Below are positions 13,022 through 23,600 of a DNA stretch of 64,000 bases, piece after piece (position 1 is the stretch's first letter; each line of letters opens with the position of its first letter). Both the position numbers and the translations under genes were made by a program. The notes under the pieces were generated by a model. That model searched no databases. It was not told the DNA's origin and was given only the letters and a program-made list of their open reading frames with translations. The DNA is taken from NCBI GenBank assembly GCA_029721515.1, contig CM056563.1:11858954-11922953 (forward strand). The letters run 5' to 3'. The stretch is from Synanceia verrucosa. Its lineage: Eukaryota; Chordata; Actinopteri; Perciformes; Synanceiidae.

Positions 13022-13776
13022 CAGGCCCGTTGCAACCGGATAGGCAAACTAGGCAATTGCCTAGGGCCCCCTGAAAGGGGATAACGACTGGTTATGTATT
13101 CAACAGCAACGACAACTTTGCGAGCGAGGCAGCGCCCCCCTAAATTCTGACTGAAAAGTGTGACAACACTGTTGTCGAAATCCCCGTCGAAGGGGCCCTT
13201 CCCGATAGTTTGACAGCAGCAGCCAGGTTACATTTTCTGAAGCCAAGGCCCACAAGCAGCAGACATTTTGCACAAGACTGTCTCTTCGTGTAAGGAAGTT
13301 AATTTTATGTGTGTTTTTACACTTTGTGCACTTTTCTGTGTGTGTTGGTAGTTCAAATTTAAACATTGCTGTCAGTTACATACTTTTTTTCTTATGTCCT
13401 TATTGATTTGATTATCTTTTTAATAAAGCAAAGTTATTTTGTGTGTACACTGTAAACATTTTGTATTGTGTTAATGTTATTTGCGTATTTGATAATATAT
13501 AACATTATTTTCATATTCAATTTAACTATATATTTTGGATCTATACTATTTTTATTCAATTTATTGTTCAGTGTAACAGTTTGTATATAAACATATTTGT
13601 CTTAATAATGTAAAGATTTATTTAATTAAGTAAGGATGGTTAGAATGGATGCAAGATGTGATGTTTATTTATTCTATTTGTTAGGGTCCTCATCTGGTGG
13701 GGGTGTTGGGGGCGGGTGTTAGGGGTCCCAGGTCCCCCTTTTGCCTAGGGCCCCCAAATACCTTGAAACGGCCCTG
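13022..13776. mobile_element. Non-autonomous hAT-like DNA transposon, about 755 bp
   Basis: The left end reads CAGGCCCGTTGCAA. The reverse complement of the right end reads CAGGGCCGTTTCAA, a 12/14 match. Both ends also carry a subterminal GCCTAGGGCCCC motif. CAGGG-type inverted termini and 8-bp duplications are hallmarks of hAT elements. The flanking octamers GCTGTGAC (13014-13021) and GCCATGAG (13777-13784) agree at five of eight positions, consistent with an old target duplication. The interior is AT-rich with no transposase frame. Confidence 0.7.
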
Positions 13777-16700
13777 GCCATGAGAAGAGGACCTCAGCGA
13801 CAACAGAAGGGGGACAATGCAGGACATGCAGCAGACAAAGGGCTGTCTGTGCTGTTGTGCTCAGGAAGAGGCCTGTGGCGAGCTGCAGTACCTGTGACAC
13901 ACACTGAGTTCCTGTGTTGAGTGTATGATGTCTGGTGCACGTGGCAGGGCGATGAGTGACACACGCACACACACACACACTGCTAGCTCTGTATACGAGT
14001 CCTGACAGGCTTGCCGTAGGGCATCAGAGTGGGAGTAGAGTAGATTATAAAGCCATGTGGGTTTTAAATGTGAAGTTTTCTATAATGTAGGATATCTCTG
14101 AATGCACAGAAGATGGATAAACAGCCTGAGCCTCTGAGACAGTAGATTTTATTTTTCCTACACAAAGCCTGGGAGAGAAAGAAACGACTAGAAGGAATAA
14201 GGACGAAAATAATAGATAATATTGAGCCACAACCTCTTTGTTTATGTTGCGATTTGAAACTGCTGAAGATGGCGGTTTCTGAGTGATTGCCACCTTTTTG
14301 CATAGAATGGCAGACACTGCAGTGGCTCGATTATCTCTCCAAAGTTAATACAAATCTTAAATCCCTGTTGTGCTCTTTGCTCAAGTAAAGAAAGCTTGCT
14401 TTATCTCTCAGCTCTTCCTCTGAAGCTCCTTCTCTTTGCTCTCCACATAGCCAATCAAAACCAGAAGAGAATTATGATTAAAATAAGAAGTGAAAGAAGC
14501 AGCGGGGCAAATGCCTGTGTGGCTGAATTTCCATATAGATAGATGAGCACATTAAAGTTGTCTGTCTGAGGGCTCACTGTCCACCCTTCCTCTTATTACA
14601 TTTTGATGGAGAGATGGCTGCTTCATCTACATCATCAACTTGTGAAGCCCCTTTCCCTCCCTCCCAGTCCTCTCTCTGTGTTGTGTTCCTATCTGCCCCG
14701 GACACTTGATTGTTTCTGAACCCATGTTGACCCCATAAAGAGAAACCTGCGCCTGGCTTTCCTGCCCCTTGCCTCAGTTGTTGTGTTCATTATTGCACGA
14801 TTTAGTCTCTTCTTGCTCCTCTAAAAACTACGATTCATGATTCCTTGTTGGCGAGGAGGAAGAAGAAGAAGAGGGAGGAAAAAGGCAGCTCCTCATCATT
14901 GTGCTTCCAGGCTTACATGTAAATTAAAACGCAATTAAAAACAGGCAAATAAGCTGTTCCCTGGAGATGGGGAGGGGTGGAGGGTGGGAGGGGAGGAAGG
15001 CGAGGAAAGGGCTCTCAGGATAAGGGCCTGCGTCACTCATTATTAGCATGGCATTAGACTGAGGGGAGCTAAATCTGAACGCTGGGTCACAGGCACATTT
15101 AGGAGGAGCGGTATCTGAAAATAGCTGCCCCATCCCGTGCAGAGGGAACCACGTCTTGCCTCATATCAGAGAAAAATGCACACAATTATTGTGTAGTGGA
15201 TTATTCAGCTATTGTTCTCCAAGGCGCACCATTGTGTGCTTGCTGTTGTGATTTCCTGCACAAAACCACAGAGTATCTCTACACTGATGGTGAATAAATC
15301 ATTTCAACGTAAAGCAGCGCTGGTGCTGCATGCAGGAGCAGGAAGGGGCAGCTGCACAGCCTCTCAGCAGTCAAACAGCAGTGGCATCCTACTCGCTGCA
15401 GCTCAGCGTCATATCGACAATTCAGCCGCATTCTGCCAGAATTCCACTGCACCACCTCCTTTCTCGGCCCGATCTCGGCCCTCACCCCTGTACCACCTCC
15501 CTTGACGCCTGGTGCTGTGTGTAGCCCCCCCCCCCCTTCCTCTTCGCTCTCTCCCAGGCTCTCTGCACCCCCCACCTCCTGCTCAGGCTCTTGGGTAGAG
15601 GGGGATCAATAGGGGAGGCTTATGGTGGTGGAGGTGGTGGGGGAGAACCCCACACGACGGCAGCCTTGCAGGCAAGCAGGCAGCAGGAAAGAGGAGGGAG
15701 GAGAGCCCACCCTGGCAGAGGAGCACCCCTCTCTGCAGACCTGTCGCCTCGGTGCAACAATGGCCGTGACAATGACACTGGAGGAGGAATTTCCGCTGCC
15801 CCCCCCCACGACTCCACACACACACCTCCCCACCCCATCTTCATAGTGCATTAAAATCCAGCGCCAAGATGAATGTCTTCCTAATAGCTTTCATTTGTTA
15901 CAATTATCATAATTAAACATATGTCAGGGGCAGACAAAGGGAACAGAGATTTCTGTGTTAGCACCTCAAGCAGAAGGCGGCATGCAGCTACCAGAAAGGG
16001 ATACAGCGATATTGTTACAGCATAATTAGCCTGAATGTGTATTATAATCACGCAGCGCATTGACATTAAAGAGCTTCTATTTCAGGAATTCAGTGTGTGA
16101 GTTTCCATCTTGTTTCTGGCAACAGTGTGAACCTTGGTCCTTCCATCCTTCTGTCTTCTTTGCCATTTGTGTGCATGTTTCATCTGTATGTCCTTGCTAC
16201 ATCAGCCTGTTTGATAGTGGAGCTTAATGACCGCCTGCTGAGCGCCGTGAGAATGGCTGTAAGGCCCTCTCAACATTTTTGTAATACCCCCCTCCTCCTT
16301 CGTCTCCTCTAAACCCCGACCTTGCATTCTGTCCCTTAAACCAATCAGCCCTTTTCTTCCTTGTCTGTGGAGGAATGAATCGGGACGCTTGGCTACTGTT
16401 GATGCAGAGGTCTTTCACTCTTTCTTTCCTCTCTGCTGTCTCCTTTTTGTTCCTTTTTACCTCTTCCCACCACACCTTTTTCTTCTCCTTGCTCTCTGCA
16501 TCAATCACACTTTCCCAGCTTCCCTCCTCTTCGTCCTTCTCCTCATCTCTCCATTCCCTCAGTTGGCACTCCTGGCACCGTGGGTGGTTGGGTGCCAATG
16601 AGGGGAGGCCTCCCGGCTTCCCCCTGAGCCACCATTTTGTGAATTGCTTCTTGAGCGAGCCAGCTGTGTGCATGCAAAGTGTGTGTGGAAGACAGAAAAC

Positions 16701-18280
16701 AGGGAGAGTTATGAAAAAAATGGTGTTGCAATGGAAAAGAGGTCACAAGGCTGAGCTCCCCTGTGGTTCCTGCTGAGACCAGGACTCAACCTGACCTTGG
16801 TCCTCCTACTGGCACATTTACACCCACATAAATACACTCCACAAACATTCTTACATGCACAACACCATTCCCTTTCCCTGCAGAATTCACACTCTCAAGT
16901 CTGTCAGCCTCCTTTAAACTCACAGAAAAAAGTGAAGATTTATAATGGTATAATGTTCAAGAATTTCCTGCCTCAGTGCCTTAAAGAAACTGAAATAAAA
17001 GGACACAATAGGTTGTTTAAGAGTCACTTCAAACATGAGATAAAAAAACAGACAGACTAACCCTGAGTTTATCCTCATGTTTTAGATAACAGCTCATTTG
17101 ACCTTGACAGCGCAGCAAGGACAAAATAAACGTTGGAAGGTTTTCTGTTTTTTTTAAAAGCACTCGTGGAGCATTAAAAAACAAGTCTACAAATACAAGA
17201 AAGTAACAGGAGGACTGTTACAAAGTAGGCTGAATACTTCGTTTTAGGACATTTTCACACCGCAGATAAGTGCGTACTGTATGAAGAGACGCGTACCGTG
17301 AGCGTCTCTGCGCTGTTGAATTTGGGATTAAGTTGTTTTCTCAACCGGATAATCTGATCAGCGCCCTGTTTCTTTTTAAAAGTGCCTGTGTTTGGTTTTA
17401 GCTTTCAGCTATCAAACTAAAAACCGGTTGATTCCCTGTCAGCGACTTTTTTTTTTTTACGATATCTTAAATGTCACATGTGAACAAGTGCAAGATGGAC
17501 ACGTGCTCACCTGAGCGCATTCCTGTGAGGGTGAACAGATCTGCAAATATTCACATTGATAAAGCAGGAGATAAGATTATGTGTGAAGACATATCTCGAT
17601 GCTTCAAAGGATTTGGTTTGATTATGATAACTTACCAAGAAGCAAATACCAAGTTGCTTCAGGCCAGTATGAATCTGTCAGCCCCAGAGGAAAACACCTC
17701 ACAATTCATCAGCAAAACAATTTAAGACAGACGAAAAATATATATATTTTTGAGGAACGAATGGTTTGTAAATCCTTAAACCTTCATATGTGATGCGCAA
17801 ACTGAGCGCAGAAATTAAGAAGTCAAGTTGGTGACGCTGTTTCTCTTCACAGCACTGCCAGGTGATCGAAGCCTGTTCTGATCAGGACTTTTTATCTTTT
17901 TTAAAGTATTTCCAGATATATTTATATGATATTGAGGTGTGATCAGACTCCCGACAGTCAGAGGATTTCTAACTGAGTATCTCTGTCTTGACGCAGACTC
18001 CAGGCGTCATTCATTACCGTCAGTGCAAAACACAAAATGATACATAATTTGTATTTTGGGTACCTAGTGCGTAAACAGAGATCACAGTGAATTCCTCCCG
18101 ACTCCCAAAATTTGCTTTTGAATATGCATTTCGATTCAATGAGATCTATTGTCAAAGACAAAATAATGTTTGAGGAAACGACGGCTTCTCAGTGCCATTA
18201 TTATCAAGAGCTCGTTTGTTTGTCACAAACTTAAATTCTCTCTCTCTGTGTGTCTCTGCGTCTCTCTCTCCTTTCATGCT
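13777..18280. other. Intergenic desert approaching cbx4
   Basis: No gene is recognised. The GC-rich block at 15300-15850 is open in several frames because of (GGT)n, poly-C and (CAC)n tracts. One frame starts at an ATGGCC near 15760, but nothing identifies it as coding. Frames at 16200-16800 overlap on both strands in pyrimidine-rich sequence and look spurious. A CCACCATTTTG at about 16629 resembles a YY1 site. Confidence 0.5.
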
Positions 18281-18289
18281 GTTGCTAGG

Positions 18290-18770
18290 GAAGCAGGGCG
18301 TATGCGCTCCCTGGTCGCGGCTGAAGGGCACAGGGAAAAACAGGAATAAGGCGAAAACACTGAGTTTTAATCGACAACGTTTACAATATTTGAGTCTTAA
18401 ACCCCTCCTGCGGATATTTCCAAAGCGAAACTCGGGTATTATTGCGCATAAAATGTCATATTTCGGCGTTTTTGCTCCATTGCCTTATATGGCAGGGCAG
18501 AGATATATCGTGCCTGTATTTAATAGGCTGGCCGCTGCCGCTCTGCTTAGAGGCTTCACTTTAACCCTTAAGGTGCTGAATTATTTTTGGAGCAAGGAAA
18601 GCATCGGGGGTTTATTTAAGCTTATTTGCTTTTCTTTTGACGCAATCCATGCCTTACACGCAAACAAATTGCGCCTTTTATTTGGCAACACTTATGCGCA
18701 GAGATATGTGCAAGAAAAACACGCATTTGATGCACGGACGTTTCCAATTAAGTCCCCATAAATCCAGTGA
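18290..18770. promoter_or_regulatory. CpG-retaining block with CArG box, about 1.1-1.6 kb upstream of cbx4
   Basis: The block is visibly richer in CpG (GCGTATGCG, GGTCGCGG, TTTCGGCG, TTGCGCC) than the surrounding desert. It contains a perfect CArG box CCTTATATGG at 18483-18492, matching the SRF consensus CC(A/T)6GG. It is also open for 189 codons on the plus strand (18192-18761), though the predicted peptide has no recognised domain. CpG retention and position suggest a distal promoter or conserved enhancer of cbx4; this is inference. Confidence 0.4.
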
Positions 18771-19583
18771 CTTAATGCTCATGACATTTACAGCACATAG
18801 TACATACTCACTGGTGCTGCGGTTTATGGTTTGTGGATTTAAATTGTCAAGATGCAGATAGACAATAGGTTGCTAGAGCCGATAGCAGGCTGTAATGCCG
18901 CTTTTTTTGGGCACCATTAGAAAGTTGCCACAGGTAGGCTGAAGGCTGCACAGCAACCCTCTGCTGTGCGTCAAATTAATGGCAGTTGAGCCCAGAGGAC
19001 ATGGCACTGGTTTGACGATCAAGTGTGTGTGACCTATATTTGCTGGGTGCTGACAGCAGATCCGCCTGCACATTTACAACTGTGCTGCTTTAAGGATATC
19101 GAAAATAACTTTAAAAAGGGGAACTTGTGTTTCATCAGTGCTTCAGTCAGAGTGATAAACACACTTTGGAGACAGTGTTGTCTTCATCAAGGCTATAGGG
19201 AGGACTGTATTTGTTAGACTGTTATTACACAAGCCTCTTGCCTCCCCTGATGTGGAGACAAACGTGTCAGCCCCCTCGGGTACAGTTTTAAGCCATAAGA
19301 GAATAGTTATGTGAGCTTTAACAGAATTATGTGCTCTTATTATAAATGCATCTACTGTTAATTAACATGCACGCATGATATGTATCCAAGTGTTTTTTCC
19401 GTCATGTGAGCATTATATGAGCTGCAGGAGCTCCAGGAACCCTGCTGTCAAAAGAAACAATGGAGTTGCACAAGTGGATGTTCTGTAACAGTTAAGTAGC
19501 GATTGATTTGAATTTCCAGATATCCCTCCCGCAGTCCAGCACGCACGGGATAAACCTCAACCCCCCGCGCCCCCCCACCCTCC

Positions 19584-19591
19584 TGACGTCA
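19584..19591. promoter_or_regulatory. Perfect CRE palindrome in the cbx4 promoter region
   Basis: TGACGTCA, the full cAMP-response element bound by CREB/ATF, lies 273 bp before the cbx4 start codon in GC-rich sequence. Its last A is the first base of an upstream ATG that is in frame with cbx4. Functional CREs usually sit just upstream of the transcription start, so transcription probably begins downstream of this point. Confidence 0.6.
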
Positions 19592-19675
19592 TGCGCCGAG
19601 CTGAAGCTATTGCACGAAAAGAGCTGCTCAGTGCCGCTCTACTGTGGATATCTGTGTGCTCACAGCCAGGACTGT

Positions 19676-19680
19676 GCAGC

Positions 19681-19716
<36 letters not shown>

Positions 19717-19729
19717 CGAGAGAGAGGTG
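19676..19729. repeat. (GA)n tract in the presumed cbx4 5' leader
   Basis: An interrupted AG run about 135 bp before the start codon. On the frame in phase with cbx4 it would encode Arg-Glu repeats. Confidence 0.9.
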
Positions 19730-19863
19730 GAGGGAATACAGTTGGATTTGGATACAACTGGAAAACTACCAAGCGCGCCCAGCACGCACCGATCGGAAGG
19801 CACATCGACGGCGCGCAGCCAACATTTCACCGACTGTCGCCCCGCGAACCGATTCAGGCGAGA

Positions 19864-20395
19864 ATGGAGCTGCCTGCCGCCGGAGAGCACGTCTTTGCGG
19901 TGGAGGGCATCGAGAAGAAGCGCATCCGCAAGGTAACGGAGAGAGGGGGCATGTTTGCAAACGTTGAAATGTTGCGTTTGACAAGATGCCTCATCTACAT
20001 TTATTGTTTTTTCCTTCTCCACCATCACAGGGCAAGATCGAGTACCTGGTCAAGTGGCGAGGCTGGTCCCCCAAGTGAGTCTTTAAAGCTATTTAATATC
20101 TTGGTAAAAAAAAGGCAAAATCAAATGTTGTTACTTGTGTAATGTCATTTGTCAGGGGCGTGCACGCTCAGCGTGTGTGTGTCTGTGTCTGTGTGTGTGT
20201 GTGGGTGTGTGTGTGGGTGTGTGTAAACTGGGAGAGCGCGGTCGGTATGTTTCAGTGCAGTCTCGGATGCCTTCACTAATTTATGCGAGGGAAGGGGGTA
20301 GGCACAGCCATGTAATCCCGTTTTAATTATTTCTGCTCTGCCAGCGAATTTACGAGACAGTGGTGCTAAAATGGCCGACTGTGTTGGTGCTGGAG

Positions 20396-20432
<37 letters not shown>

Positions 20433-20579
20433 TGTAGTCTTTTTGCCCTGCAGTTTGCACATCCTCACGGTGGCCTGTTTGCAGCGGGAATGTGTTTTTT
20501 ATTGCACGTTTAAAAGTGAAGTAGGCCAAAAGGCATCAGCTAACTCGCCTCACACTGACTGCACAATATAATGGTGAAG

Positions 20580-20641
<62 letters not shown>

Positions 20642-23600
20642 GAGAGGCTGAGGCCTGTTTTTGTGTATCCACATAAAAAAAAGAAGTGACAGCATGTGAC
20701 AGCTGTGTGACAGTTGCTCCCTCCTCCCTGCAGGTACAACACATGGGAGCCAGAGGAAAACATCCTTGACCCTCGTCTCCTGGTCGCCTTTCAGCACAGG
20801 TGAGAGAGATGTGGACTTCGGACGAGGCCGCACAGCCTCCAGTTCAGCCATGACCATATATGGGCATGGGAGGAGGGGCGCTCCAGTAACTCTAGCACTG
20901 ACCCTCCTCCCCCTCCTCCTCCGCCTCCCTCTCCCCACAGGACTGTCTCCTGGGGAAAAGGCTGGGGATGTGGTATTGAGGATTCCTAAATTACACTAAT
21001 GGGAAGATCGGACTCACGGAAATATGCATGGATGTAGACATAAATTGTAACAAATCATCATCTTATTACACAATTGTGCATCAGGAAGGCAGGCTCATGA
21101 CCTAGTTTCACAAAGAAACTGATTTTTGGAAAAAAAATGGAAATGCATAGCTCCCCATGTGAATCGAGCTGCAAATATTTGTTTATAATTGTGTTTATAC
21201 AACAGAACAGGTGCTGGATCAGCAGCTGCACTCCAGAGCCTGACTGTTTTTCATTTTTATGCAGGACACAAGCGCAGTAGTTTGTTGTGGTTTTACGTGA
21301 GCAGGCCAAGCTGCTGCCTGATGGGATTCTCATCACTTATACCAGTCTGAGATCCACATCACTGCTTCATAGTGGTTTCCACCCAAGAGCAAAAAAAAAC
21401 CTTCAGTGACACCAGATTTGATGCCTCTCATGCAACTAGCGCCTTTATTTTGTACTTTGATGTTGTGGAAACAGAATATCTCACCTTGCATGCATGACGC
21501 ATCAAGCTGCTGTCACTGTTGGCTGGAAAGGCTTCGTAGAGGCCTGTGAGATAATCAGAAACATATCAGCGTTAATCTCTGAGGTTGAGATTTTAATGAA
21601 TTTGAATGCTGTTGTCATTTTAGCCATGTGGCACGTGCACAGCAATGTCTAGTCTGGGATGTTGGACCCATGAGGCCCGTTAGATATACTCTCTCTCTGT
21701 AGGCCACCAGGCGGCTTGTGGGACTGGGTAAAACACGATGGTTGGGGAGAGGAATTCGCATTTCTGAAAAGGCTAATTGACATGCCGTGCTCTCCTGCAT
21801 TTCCAGGGTAGCACTCTCATATTCCCCTGCAGCCTGCCTGCCTGCCTGGCTCTGTGTGTGTGTGTGTGTGTCTGGCTCTTTGCTGATGGTCATGGAGTGC
21901 TGCCTCTGCGCCGCCGTGTGTGTGTGGATTCCTCTCTGCTCCCAGAGGATGGGGGAGGGGATCCGACAGGGGAGGCTGTAATTGCCAAATCTTCTGTGAA
22001 TAGGGGTCACCCCGTTGGACAGCGTTTGAAATCGCACACATTATAAAATGTGGACTGTTTATTGTGGCAATTTTCTGGCAGCTCTGATTTGAACATCTGC
22101 AGCAAGAGGCCAACAATAGGCAGGATTTCCACATGCCTGGTGAAGCCTGCGCACGGCCGGCCTTCACCCACCGCTGATTATTTACGAGCCAATGATGAGT
22201 CAAGGTTTATATCAAGGAGCGATATTTCACAGGGAGCTCCAGTGCTCAGTCTAGGAGGCACAACAATAACATGTTTCCTCTCCTCCCTCTAAGAAAGAAA
22301 AGAGATGTTTGTTATTTGTCAGATAATCGTCATCCTACATTTTTAGAGTGTGGGTGCTGTGTTGCGCAAGGGTGGCTGGCATGTTTTCGGCAGCAACGCG
22401 TACACCAGAAGTGCCGTTGCATTTATCCCATTTCATCCCTCATGACCCTAATTAGAGACTGAATGTAGAGGGAACAGGGCGTGCTGCAGGAGGGAGGATG
22501 TTTGAAAGACAAGGAGAGACTTTCCCTGCTGTAGCCTTAATTGAATTTCTCTGGGATAATGAGAATATGGAATGGGTCGATTACCATGGAGAGCTATGCA
22601 AATAAGGACCATAATGCTTTGCAGCAGGTCACATGTGGGCATTCATTAGTCCTCCAAATCTAGATTCCACTTTTGACCTTGAATAGGTAGAAGAAAATGA
22701 ACGAATACTCCAAATGTCAAACCTGTAATTGTCTATGTGATTATAATTAGATTTTTAATGTGGAAAGGTGAAACACTGTCAGTCACATGATGTGATGTAA
22801 GAAGAAGGTAAACATGGTGCAAGAAAATGTAATTATCTTTTGTTTTCACAGAGAGAGGCAGGAGCAGCTGATGGGATATCGCAAACGGGGGCCGAAACCA
22901 AAACATCTTTTACTCCAGGTAATTATCTTCATCATCATCATCATCATCATCATCATTCTCATTTCATCACAGACGTGATGGCTTCTGTGGAAGTGTCTTG
23001 TTTTTTTAAGCCTTGTTGTTAAGTTTCACAAAGCAAGAGGTCCGGGGGAGAGAAGGAGCCTGTCAGGTGTTTTAGAGCTGCAGTCATTATGGTCGCAGTT
23101 ATTAATAGATTTCTGTGAGAGACATGGAGTGAAAGGCAAAGGGAGGATGGGGTTCTACAGCTGGTTTTGTCTGCACACTCATCATGAAACAGGGTTTGTT
23201 GCCCAAGGTTACGCAAGCGTTGCTTCAGTGCACTCATTTGATCTGCATGTTCATTATTTCTTTATGCTAAATAGCTTTGTCTGCAAAACGTGGCTTTAAA
23301 GAGTGTGTTTTATCGTGGGGTCTTTATGTGAATCGGGAGAATGTTTCCCACCATTTCCCTGTTTGCAAAAGACAAAAATAGATGGCTGAAAGTAGCACTT
23401 GTGTCGTGCTTTGACTAGCTTACCTCGGGCCTTCACAGGACCGCATTCTGAGCCAAATCTGATTATATATTTTGAGAGACTCTGTGCTGATTACTATGCA
23501 GTGTCACTCCTTAAGAGGCATAGCCCTCTGCCAGAGTCACACGTGGCCAGCAATCAGGGATAAAGCGTGACATGTCTGGTGGCACTTCTCTGACCCGAGG

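Noticed and set aside
15279..15854. Several overlapping frames, one starting ATGGCCGTGACAATGACAC
   Set aside because: They arise because GC-rich (GGT)n, poly-C and (CAC)n tracts lack stops. No homology is apparent and no splice partner is visible.
16224..16776. 149- and 133-codon frames on opposite strands
   Set aside because: Purine/pyrimidine-rich low-complexity sequence gives Glu/Lys- and Ser/Phe-rich peptides on the two strands.
1..19583. Exons of TBC1D16, the usual CBX4 neighbour in human
   Set aside because: No frame resembles TBC-domain sequence. The gene may lie left of the window.
22930..22957. Poly-His coding tract belonging to cbx4
   Set aside because: The (ATC)n run lies after the exon 4 splice donor in the intron. 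The frame that reads it as His is not the spliced product.
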